NCBI RefSeq assembly: GCF_000974805.1 | Contig: NZ_BBQZ01000002.1 | Coordinates: 1 to 64,000, forward strand | Reading direction: 5' to 3' | DNA from: Demequina salsinemoris | GTDB lineage: Bacteria; Actinomycetota; Actinomycetes; Actinomycetales; Demequinaceae | Length of the DNA stretch: 64,000 nucleotides | Shown here: positions 55,950 through 62,712 of the stretch, piece after piece | Layout of the letters: the number at the start of each line of letters is the position of its first letter | Position numbering within the stretch: position 1 is the stretch's first letter | The notes under the pieces: model-generated | What the model saw: the letters and a program-made list of their open reading frames with translations, nothing else | What the model was told of the DNA's origin: nothing | Database searches by the model: none | Program-made: the position numbers and the translations under genes

Positions 55950-57065
55950 ATGTCGACGCCAGGTGAACCGCTCGCCGGTTGCGTGATCGTGATCACCGCG
56001 GACCGTCGCAAGAGGGAGCTCGCCTCCGCGCTCGAGCGTCGAGGGGCGACGATCGTCCACGCGCCCGCGCTGTCGACGATCCCGCATCTCGACGACGCTC
56101 GGCTGATCGAGGACACGAAGAGGCTCATCGCCTCCCCTCCGGACGTCGTGGTGGCGACCACCGGTATCGGCTTCCGGGGCTGGATCGAGGCGGCCGATGC
56201 GGCGGGCCTGGTCGACGAGCTGCTTGGGGCCATGTCGAGCGCTCGGCTGATCGCGCGCGGTCCCAAGGCCCGCGGAGCGATTCAGGCCGCCGGTCTCGAG
56301 GCGGATTGGGTTGCTGAGTCCGAGACCTCCGCGGAGCTGCGCGACTACCTGCTCGCGGAGGGAATGGAGGGGCTCCGCGTCGCGGTGCAGCATCACGGCA
56401 ATGGCGCTGATGGCCTCGATGAGGCGTTCGAGGCTGCCGGCGCGGAGGTGCAGAGCCTGCTCGTGTACGGCTGGGGACCGCCGCTTGACCCGAAGCCCCA
56501 CGAGGAGTGGGTCGACAATGCCGCGGCCAGCCGCGCGGACGCCGTGGCGTTCACATCGGCGCCCGCCGCGTCGTCGTGGCTCGCGACCGTCGAGGAGCAC
56601 GGCGTGATGGACGCGATGCGTGCACGGTCCGCGAGCGGACAGCTGATGCTCGCCGCCGTCGGGCCCGTGACGGCGGCGCCGCTGATCGAGGCGGGGATGC
56701 AGGTCGCGTTCCCCAGCCGTTGGCGGCTGGGCGCCCTGGTGCGCGAGCTCGTGAAGCACTACTCGGAGGCGGTGGCGGGGGTGTCGACGCCCGAGGGGAT
56801 GCTCGTGATGAGGGCGACGTCCGCTGTGCTCGACGGCGAGGTCCTCCCGTTGACCCCGACGGGCTTGGAGATGCTGCGGGCGCTCGCCCGCGCGGGCGGC
56901 AGCGTCGTCACGCGCGACCAGCTCGCCGACATGCTGCCCGGAGCACAGGGCTCGAGTCACGCCGTCGACGCGGCGATCAATCGGCTGCGCGAGAATTCTG
57001 GATCGAAGGACTTGGTGAGAACAGTGGTGAAGCGTGGGTACGCGTTGGCGGTGAGCGTCGCATGA
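55950..57065 (+). CDS. nnaR: HemD-like domain fused to a winged-helix DNA-binding domain (NnaR-type regulator)
   Basis: A 371-aa two-domain protein. Residues of about 10-260 follow the uroporphyrinogen-III synthase fold (VIVITADRRKRELASALERR, VVVATTGIGFRGWIEAA, AVAFTSAPAASSWLATV). Residues of about 275-371 are an OmpR-type winged helix: LPLTPTGLEMLRALARAGG, then VVTRDQLADMLPG, and a wing ending RTVVKRGYALAV. This is the architecture of NnaR, described in Streptomyces and mycobacteria as an activator of nitrate/nitrite assimilation working with GlnR. There is no receiver domain, so the signal is probably a tetrapyrrole or cofactor sensed by the HemD part (inference). A GGGAGG site precedes ATG 55950. 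Overlaps sirB by 4 nt. Confidence 0.9.
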   Translation: MSTPGEPLAGCVIVITADRRKRELASALERRGATIVHAPALSTIPHLDDARLIEDTKRLIASPPDVVVATTGIGFRGWIEAADAAGLVDELLGAMSSARLIARGPKARGAIQAAGLEADWVAESETSAELRDYLLAEGMEGLRVAVQHHGNGADGLDEAFEAAGAEVQSLLVYGWGPPLDPKPHEEWVDNAAASRADAVAFTSAPAASSWLATVEEHGVMDAMRARSASGQLMLAAVGPVTAAPLIEAGMQVAFPSRWRLGALVRELVKHYSEAVAGVSTPEGMLVMRATSAVLDGEVLPLTPTGLEMLRALARAGGSVVTRDQLADMLPGAQGSSHAVDAAINRLRENSGSKDLVRTVVKRGYALAVSVA

Positions 57066-57757
57066 GCGCGCCGATCCTCATCGGCTGCGCTCACGGCACT
57101 CGCTCGGAGGCGGGACAGGCGACGATTCGCGCCCTGCTGGACGACGTGCGAGGCGCGTTGCCTGATGTGGACGTGCGGGAGGCGTACGTGGATGTCCACG
57201 GTCCCACGCTCGACGATGTCGTCGCAGGCATCGAGCCCCGCGGAGATGGCATCTCCGCGGTGGTCGTCCCGCTGCTGCTCGCGGGTGGTTATCACGTGTA
57301 TCACGACATCGCTCAGGCGGTGAAGGGAAGGGGCGATGTGATCGCGGCGCCTCCGTTGGGGCCCGATGCCAGGCTCGTGCGCGTCGTCCTGGAGAGGCTC
57401 GAGGCCGTCGGCGCCTCGAAGGCGGCCACCGTGGTGCTCGCCCCTGCGGGGTCCTCCGACCCTCGATCGACGGCCGACACCGAGAGGACGGCTGACATGC
57501 TTCGCGCCGCCTGGGGAGGCCCTGTCCGCATCGGCTACGCCGCAGGCATGCATCCGAGCGTGCCGGATGCCGTCGCCGATGCGAAGGCGTTCGGCGAGGA
57601 GGAAGGCGTGGTCGTCGCCTCCTTCCTGCTCGCTCCCGGCGTCTTCCAGGAGCGGCTCGGTGAGTCCGGCGCGGACAGCGTGACGGATCCCCTGTCCCCG
57701 CATCGCCACCTCGTCGAGATCGTCGCCGAGAGGTACCGTCGGGCGTGTGATGGCTGA
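57062..57757 (+). CDS. sirB: Sirohydrochlorin chelatase, CbiX/SirB type
   Basis: A 231-aa chelatase inserting Fe2+ into sirohydrochlorin to finish sirohaem. Two CbiX repeats are visible. The first has LIGCAHGTRSEAGQATIRAL with the catalytic His near residue 10 and PLLLAGGYHVYHDIAQAV with the second His. The second repeat (about 115-231) contains VLAPAGSSDPRSTADTERTA and SFLLAPGVFQERL, where the first-repeat histidines are not kept. One active site per chain is thus expected. ATG 57062 overlaps the nnaR stop, and its end overlaps the moeB-like gene by 8 nt. Confidence 0.93.
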   Translation: MSAPILIGCAHGTRSEAGQATIRALLDDVRGALPDVDVREAYVDVHGPTLDDVVAGIEPRGDGISAVVVPLLLAGGYHVYHDIAQAVKGRGDVIAAPPLGPDARLVRVVLERLEAVGASKAATVVLAPAGSSDPRSTADTERTADMLRAAWGGPVRIGYAAGMHPSVPDAVADAKAFGEEEGVVVASFLLAPGVFQERLGESGADSVTDPLSPHRHLVEIVAERYRRACDG

Positions 57758-58457
57758 TCCCTTCCTGCGCCAGCGGGTGCTGCGAGGCTTCGGCGATGCG
57801 GGCCAGGAGGCGCTTGCGGGCGCGCGCGTCGCCATCGTCGGTGTGGGTGGCCTTGGGTGCCCGGCCGCGCAGTACCTCGCCGCAGCCGGCGTCGGCTCCC
57901 TTACGCTCGTCGACTCCGACCGGGTCGCCGCCTCCAATCTCCACCGTCAGATCCTGTTCGGGCCGGATGATGTGGGTCGGCTCAAGGTCGACGCAGCCGT
58001 TGACGCGCTCAACAGGATCGCGCCGTGGTGCGCGGTGACGGAGGTGCCCGAGCGCCTCGCCGAGAGTTCCGCGGGTCTGCTCGCAGGCGTGGACATCGTG
58101 GTCGACGGCACGGATACGTGGGCGAGCCGACGTGCGGTCGCCTCCCTCGCGCGATCACGCGGTGTCCCTGTCGTGTGGGGTGCGGTTCAGGGTTGGTATG
58201 GGCAGGTGGCTGTGTTCGGCGGTGCTGTCGATCTCGCCGATGTCTACCCGCAGGAGGACGTCGGCGACCTGGACAGGTGCGACGGCCAGGGCGTCGTCGG
58301 AGTCGTCTGCGGTCAGGTCGGCACCTCGATGGCGCAGCGCGCGATGGCTCTCATCCTCGGCAACGACGCGGGCGAGGGGCGGCTCGATCAGCTCGACGGA
58401 CGTACTGGTCGCTGGCGAGAGGTACGGGTCGGTGCCCGCACGCGGACCCATGCGTAG
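57750..58457 (+). CDS. moeB: MoeB/ThiF-family adenylyltransferase without zinc cysteines
   Basis: A 235-aa E1-like enzyme that should adenylate the MoaD C terminus. The ATP-binding core is clear: VAIVGVGGLGCPAAQYLAAAG, then VDSDRVAASNLHRQILFG with the arginine finger, and DGTDTWASRRAVASLARSRG. The two CxxC pairs that bind structural zinc in MoeB are absent; only DRCDGQGVVGVVCG keeps isolated cysteines. No rhodanese domain. The protein ends early (about 235 vs 250-390 aa). Since moaD lies six genes downstream, MoaD activation is the natural role. ATG 57750 chosen; a GTG at 57747 is also possible. Overlaps moeA by 8 nt. Confidence 0.88.
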   Translation: MADPFLRQRVLRGFGDAGQEALAGARVAIVGVGGLGCPAAQYLAAAGVGSLTLVDSDRVAASNLHRQILFGPDDVGRLKVDAAVDALNRIAPWCAVTEVPERLAESSAGLLAGVDIVVDGTDTWASRRAVASLARSRGVPVVWGAVQGWYGQVAVFGGAVDLADVYPQEDVGDLDRCDGQGVVGVVCGQVGTSMAQRAMALILGNDAGEGRLDQLDGRTGRWREVRVGARTRTHA

Positions 58458-59616
58458 CGTTGCGGAGCATCGCGAGGACCTCCTCGCGCTCGTGAGTCCG
58501 ATCGGTTCCGAGTCCGTCCTGCTCTCCGATGCGCTCGGACGGGTGCTGGCGGATGACGTGCTTGCGGCCGCCGACGCGCCGCCCTTCGACAACTCGGCGA
58601 TGGACGGCTACGCCATCCGTGTGTCCGCCGGCGGCGTCGGCTCTTGGCGGGTCAGCCAGGACATCCCGGCGGGACGCATGCCGTCGGCGCTTGAGCCTGG
58701 AACGGTCGCCAGGATCATGACGGGTGCGCCGATGCCTGAGGGTGCCGATGCGGTGGTGCCCGTCGAGGATTCCGACGGGGGCATCGGCCAGGTCGAGCTG
58801 CGGACCTGGCCTGTCGTCGGACGGCATGTGCGGCCCGCCGGCGCGGACATGATCGCCGGTGCCGTGGTGGTGGGCGCCCCGCGGCTCCTGCGCGCGGCGG
58901 ATCTCGCCGCGGCGGCGGCGGCGGGACAGCCACGTGTCACGGTGGCGCGTCGACCGCGCGTCTCCATCGTCGTCACCGGCGACGAGCTCGCCCCGCCGGG
59001 AGCGACGCTCACGGGCGCGGAGATCTACGACGCGAACTCGACGGTCCTGAGTGCTGCCGTGCGCGAGTGGGGCGGGGAGGTCGTCTCGGCGCAGAGGGTA
59101 GGCGACGGGCCGGCTGAGCTGCTCAGATCCCTCGAGGGCATCGAGGCGGATCTGATCGTGACCGCGGGCGGGGTGTCGGCGGGGGCCTATGACGTCGTCA
59201 AGGAGTCGCTCGCCTCTCGCGGAGTGACGTTCGGTCCGGTCGCCATGCAGCCGGGAAAGCCCCAAGGGTGGGGTGCACTCCATGGCGTCCCCATCGTCTG
59301 CGCCCCGGGGAACCCCGTGTCGGTGGCTGTCACGTTCCGGCTGTTCGTCGTGCCGATGCTGTGCGCGATGCTGGGAGTGCCGACGCCGCCGTTGCGTCGG
59401 CTGCCGGTGGTGGAGGGCTGGCGAAGCCCGCAGGGGAGGACTCAGGTGATGCCCGTGCGCATCCTTGACGATGCGGTCCTCCCCGCCACTGCCGGAGGGT
59501 CGGGGTCCAACCTTGTCGGATCTCTCGCGGCGGCCGACGCGTATGCTCTCGTGCCAGCCGAAGTCGAGATGGTGATGCCTGGCACTACCGTGGACGTCAT
59601 GGGACTCGTGCCATGA
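58450..59616 (+). CDS. moeA: Molybdopterin molybdenumtransferase
   Basis: Inserts molybdate into adenylylated molybdopterin. 388 aa, complete. Early signature PPFDNSAMDGYAI (domain III), IMTGAPMPEGADAVVPVED, the MogA-like domain with VTGDELAPPGATLTGAEIYD and TAGGVSAGAYD, then VAMQPGKPQGWGAL and CAPGNPVSV, all typical of MoeA. No separate MogA is in the window, so adenylylation must be encoded elsewhere. Start ATG 58450 lies inside the end of the moeB-like gene. Overlaps moaC by 4 nt. Confidence 0.95.
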   Translation: MRSVAEHREDLLALVSPIGSESVLLSDALGRVLADDVLAAADAPPFDNSAMDGYAIRVSAGGVGSWRVSQDIPAGRMPSALEPGTVARIMTGAPMPEGADAVVPVEDSDGGIGQVELRTWPVVGRHVRPAGADMIAGAVVVGAPRLLRAADLAAAAAAGQPRVTVARRPRVSIVVTGDELAPPGATLTGAEIYDANSTVLSAAVREWGGEVVSAQRVGDGPAELLRSLEGIEADLIVTAGGVSAGAYDVVKESLASRGVTFGPVAMQPGKPQGWGALHGVPIVCAPGNPVSVAVTFRLFVVPMLCAMLGVPTPPLRRLPVVEGWRSPQGRTQVMPVRILDDAVLPATAGGSGSNLVGSLAAADAYALVPAEVEMVMPGTTVDVMGLVP

Positions 59617-60083
59617 CCGGATTCACCCACCTCGACAGTGCGGGCCATGCCCGTATGGTCGACGTCACCCACAAGCAGCCGACCGAGCGTCGCGCGTCCG
59701 CGGAGGCATACGTGGCGGTCTCGCCGCAGGTGGTTGACGCGTTGCGCTCGGGCGACGTGCCGAAGGGCGATGTGCTCGCCGTCGCGCGCGTGGCTGGCAT
59801 CGCCGCCGCGAAGCGCGTGCCCGATCTCCTGCCGCTCGCGCACGTCATCGGTATCCACGGCTGCACCGTCGATCTCGAGATCCACGACGACGGCGTGGCC
59901 ATCGCGACGACGGTCGCCACCGCTGACCGCACCGGAGTGGAGATGGAGGCGCTGACCGCGGCGACGGTCGCGGCGCTGGCCGTGGTGGACATGGTCAAGG
60001 GCATGGACCGAGGTGCAGAGATCGTGCACGTGCGAGTGACGAGGAAGTCCGGCGGACGGTCGGGCACGTGGGAGCGCGCATGA
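59613..60083 (+). CDS. moaC: Cyclic pyranopterin monophosphate synthase
   Basis: Second half of the first molybdopterin step, forming cPMP from the MoaA product. 156 aa, family length. Present: MVDVTHKQPTERRA, KGDVLAVARVAGIAAAK with the catalytic Lys, and DMVKGMDRGAE with the Asp and Lys pair. The usual LCHPL motif around the catalytic His reads LPLAHVIGIHGC: the histidine is kept but Cys becomes Ala and Pro becomes Val. No moaA is in the window. ATG 59613 overlaps the moeA stop, and the stop overlaps mobA. Confidence 0.94.
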   Translation: MTGFTHLDSAGHARMVDVTHKQPTERRASAEAYVAVSPQVVDALRSGDVPKGDVLAVARVAGIAAAKRVPDLLPLAHVIGIHGCTVDLEIHDDGVAIATTVATADRTGVEMEALTAATVAALAVVDMVKGMDRGAEIVHVRVTRKSGGRSGTWERA

Positions 60084-60640
60084 CCCATGCCGCGATCATC
60101 CTCGCAGGCGGACGCGCCCGTCGGCTCGGCGGAGCGTCCAAGCCTGACCTTGAGGTCGGCGGAAGGACCCTGCTCGAGCGTTCCCTCGACGCCGCGGCGG
60201 GAGCCTCGACCGTGGTGGTCGTGGGACCAGTGGCGCCGCGCGACGGAGTGATCGTCACCCGCGAGGACCCGCCCGGGGGTGGGCCGGTGGCTGGCCTCGC
60301 CGCTGGGCTCGCATCGCTCGGGGAGCTCGATGGGGACGTCCTCGTGCTTGCGTGCGACATGCCGCAGGTCGGCGAGGCGGTGCCCGCGCTCCTGGCGGCC
60401 GCTTCCTCTGCGAGAGATGGGGCCTGGCTCGTCGACAAAGACGGCCGCGAGCAGCCGCTCGCCGCCGTCTACCGCGCGGATTCGCTGCGCGCCGCGCTCG
60501 CGGGTCTCAAACCCGACGGCGCGTCCATGCGGCAGCTCATCACCGACCTGTCGATGGCTGACGTGTCGGACGAGCGTGCCGCGAGCCGGGATATCGATAC
60601 ATGGGACGACTTGGACCATCACCGCAAGGAGCAGTCATGA
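60080..60640 (+). CDS. mobA: Molybdenum cofactor guanylyltransferase
   Basis: Adds GMP to molybdopterin to make the MGD form needed by NasC. 186 aa. Nucleotide-binding loop IILAGGRARRLGGASKPDLE (LxGGxxxRxGxxK), metal-binding Asp in VLACDMPQVGEAV, and the C-terminal SMADVSDERAASRDIDTWDD segment, which resembles the FxNxNTPxD ending of MobA. Found with moaC and moaD in one unit. ATG 60080 chosen over ATG 60068 because it overlaps the moaC stop. Overlaps the next small gene by 4 nt. Confidence 0.93.
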   Translation: MTHAAIILAGGRARRLGGASKPDLEVGGRTLLERSLDAAAGASTVVVVGPVAPRDGVIVTREDPPGGGPVAGLAAGLASLGELDGDVLVLACDMPQVGEAVPALLAAASSARDGAWLVDKDGREQPLAAVYRADSLRAALAGLKPDGASMRQLITDLSMADVSDERAASRDIDTWDDLDHHRKEQS

Positions 60641-60882
60641 CGGACCCCGCGACGCTGGACGACTGGACCTCGGAGGTCGAGGACGCGCTCGGACTCGCAC
60701 CTGGCACTGTCGACTCCACTGCGGTCCTGGATCTTGTTCGCGACGTTGCGCACGGTGTGATGCGGCCCGCGGGGCCCATCGCCGCGTACCTGGTCGGCTA
60801 TGCGGCCGGCGCCTCGGGCGCTGATCCGGGCGCTTCGGCGGATGCTGTCCGCGCCCTCATCGCGAGTCGAGGAAGCGCGTGA
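60637..60882 (+). CDS. Small conserved protein in the molybdopterin operon (DUF6457-like)
   Basis: An 81-aa soluble protein with ATG 60637 overlapping the mobA stop (ATGA). It begins MTDPATLDDWTSEVEDALGL and has two predicted helices around VLDLVRDVAHGVMRPAGPIA and YLVGYAAGASGADPGASADA. This small family is found next to mobA in Actinobacteria, from memory, and matches DUF6457. The conserved VARD/VAHGVxRPAAP-like core suggests a helical domain related to MobA-associated domains. No motif gives a reaction. Position suggests help in cofactor insertion or MobA function. Confidence 0.78.
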   Translation: MTDPATLDDWTSEVEDALGLAPGTVDSTAVLDLVRDVAHGVMRPAGPIAAYLVGYAAGASGADPGASADAVRALIASRGSA

Positions 60883-61118
60883 GTGTCATCGTGCGACTGT
60901 TCGCTGCGGCCGCCGAGGCCGCGGGCACGGACGAGACCGTGGCGGAGGCCGCCACTGCGGACGCGCTGCGCGAGGAGCTTGCGCGCGCGCACGGGTCCGG
61001 TCTCGGGTCGATCCTGCCCCGCTGCTCGCTGCTGAGCGATGGCGAGTATCTGGAGGGATCCGCAAGCCTGCCGGACGGCGCCACCGTCGATGTGCTGCCG
61101 CCGTTCGCGGGGGGATGA
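60879..61118 (+). CDS. moaD: Molybdopterin synthase small subunit (MoaD/ThiS-like)
   Basis: A 79-aa ubiquitin-fold sulfur carrier ending in GG, the site that is adenylylated and thiocarboxylated. Parts: VIVRLFAAAAEAAGTDET at the start, the LPRCSLLSDGEYLEG turn, and the C-terminal PDGATVDVLPPFAGG typical of MoaD. GTG 60879 overlaps the previous stop. Last gene of the nitrate/sirohaem/Moco operon. Its partner moaE is not in the window. A ThiS role is less likely because no thi genes are near. Confidence 0.93.
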   Translation: MSVIVRLFAAAAEAAGTDETVAEAATADALREELARAHGSGLGSILPRCSLLSDGEYLEGSASLPDGATVDVLPPFAGG

Positions 61119-61119
61119 G

Positions 61120-61278
61120 TCAGCCGTGCTCGTCGTCGACCAGCGGTGCCAGGCTGGCGACGCGCCTGCGGGCATCGAGGATGCCGTCCCGCACCGCCAT
61201 CCGGATGATCCGGTAGAGCACGTACAGGATGATCCCGATGACCAGCACGTAGGCTGCGATCCCCTCAAGAAAGGCCAT
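61120..61278 (-). CDS. Small single-pass membrane protein
   Basis: A 52-aa protein, ATG 61278, convergent with moaD and one base from its stop. N-terminal half is one membrane helix (AAYVLVIGIILYVLYRII), followed by a basic amphipathic part MAVRDGILDARRRVASLAPL and the acidic end VDDEHG. CAGCAT ends 7 nt before the start, so the transcript may be leaderless. The start lies 65 nt from the divergent amine-oxidase start. I do not recognise the family with certainty; the DGI-L/A-ARR pattern recalls small actinobacterial membrane proteins. Function unknown. Confidence 0.7.
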   Translation of the reverse strand: MAFLEGIAAYVLVIGIILYVLYRIIRMAVRDGILDARRRVASLAPLVDDEHG

Positions 61279-61342
61279 GCGGGGAATGCTGGCATCGGCG
61301 GCACCTGGTGTCAATGAGTCGAGTCTCGATGAAGGAGTCGTG

Positions 61343-62686
61343 GTGACGAGCGAGGAGATGCGGCGGCAGCGGTACGACACCGTGGTCGTCGGCGCGGGGG
61401 TCGCGGGCCTCACGGCCGCGAGGCTGCTGTCGCGCGCGGGGCGCGACGTGATCGTGCTCGAGGCGCGCGACCGGGTCGGCGGCCGGCTATGGACCTTGCG
61501 CGAAGGTGGCGTGGTCACGGACCTGGGCGGCTCGTGGATCCACGGGATCGACGGCAGCCCCGTGGCCGCCGCGGCCGAGGCTTTCGGCATGCGGACCCAC
61601 GAGTTCACGGTGGGCGGCTACCAGGTCGACAGCCGCCCGATCGCGTACTACGGGCCGGACGGTACGCGGCTGTCCGATGCTGCGGCCGCGCGGTTCGCCG
61701 CGGACGTGCACGCCGTCGACGAGGCGCTCGTGAGCGTGATCGCCGAGTCGGCGCCCGACGCGTCGTACCGGGACGTGACCGACGCCGCGATCGCTCTGCA
61801 GGGGTGGGACGACGAGCGGGCCGAGCGCGTACGCGAGCACCTCGAGCATCGCAGCGAGGAGCAGTACGGCGCCTGGATCGACGATCTCGCCGCCCACGGG
61901 CTCGACGACGACCAGATCGAGGGGGACGAGGTCGTGTTCCCCGACGGCTACGACGTCCTGCCTGCACGGCTCGCGGAAGGGCTCGACGTGCGGCTGGGCG
62001 AGGTGGTCTCGCGGGTCTCCTGGGGGCCTGACGGCGTGCGGGTGTCCTCGACAGGCGGCGTCGTCGAGGCGGACGATGCGGTGCTGACCGTCCCGGTGGG
62101 AGTGCTTCAGTCAGGCGACCTCTTGGTCGAGCCGCCGCTGCCTCCTGCGGTCGCTGAGCCGCTGGCGCGGCTCCGAGCGAACGACTTCGAGAAGGTCTTC
62201 CTTCGGTTCGAGCGACGGTTCTGGGAGGACGACGTCTACGCGATGCGGCAGCTCGGTCCCGAGGGTGCCTGGTGGCACTCCTGGTACGACCTCACGGGGC
62301 TCGACGGCGTGCCCACGCTCCTCACGTTCGCCGCGGGACCCGCCGCGCGTGCGACCGCCGACTGGACCGACGAGGAGGTGGCCGAGTCGGTGATGGCCCA
62401 GCTGCATCGTCTGTACGGCGACTCCGTTCCCGCGCCGATCCGAGTCGACAGGACCGCGTGGCGCGCCGACCCGTTCGCGCGTGGCGCCTACGCCTACATG
62501 GAACGAGGCTCGGTGACCGCCGACCATGACGCGCTCGCGACGCCCATCGGGGGAGTGCTTCACCTGGCAGGCGAGGCGACCTGGACCGATGACCCTGGGA
62601 CCGTCGCGGGAGCGATGCTGTCGGGGCATCGTGCGGCCTGCCGGATCGCTCGGCGAGACCTGGCGATCGAGGGGCTCTGGGCGTAG
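61343..62686 (+). CDS. Flavin monoamine oxidase family protein
   Basis: A 447-aa FAD enzyme oxidising an amine or polyamine. Start GTG 61343 with GAAGGAG upstream; an earlier in-frame ATG (61277) lies inside the divergent promoter. FAD-binding VVVGAGVAGLTAARLLSRAG followed by VIVLEARDRVGGRLWT, then DLGGSWIHGIDGSP as in MAO-type oxidases, and the C-terminal flavin motif LAGEATWTDDPGTVAGAMLS. The substrate Lys common in MAOs may be Lys of ANDFEKVFLRFER. No export signal, so cytoplasmic. The next gene, convergent, is an amino acid permease. Confidence 0.92.
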   Translation: MTSEEMRRQRYDTVVVGAGVAGLTAARLLSRAGRDVIVLEARDRVGGRLWTLREGGVVTDLGGSWIHGIDGSPVAAAAEAFGMRTHEFTVGGYQVDSRPIAYYGPDGTRLSDAAAARFAADVHAVDEALVSVIAESAPDASYRDVTDAAIALQGWDDERAERVREHLEHRSEEQYGAWIDDLAAHGLDDDQIEGDEVVFPDGYDVLPARLAEGLDVRLGEVVSRVSWGPDGVRVSSTGGVVEADDAVLTVPVGVLQSGDLLVEPPLPPAVAEPLARLRANDFEKVFLRFERRFWEDDVYAMRQLGPEGAWWHSWYDLTGLDGVPTLLTFAAGPAARATADWTDEEVAESVMAQLHRLYGDSVPAPIRVDRTAWRADPFARGAYAYMERGSVTADHDALATPIGGVLHLAGEATWTDDPGTVAGAMLSGHRAACRIARRDLAIEGLWA

Positions 62687-62712
62687 GCGAGCGTCGGCGG
62701 TTCGTCGTCTCC

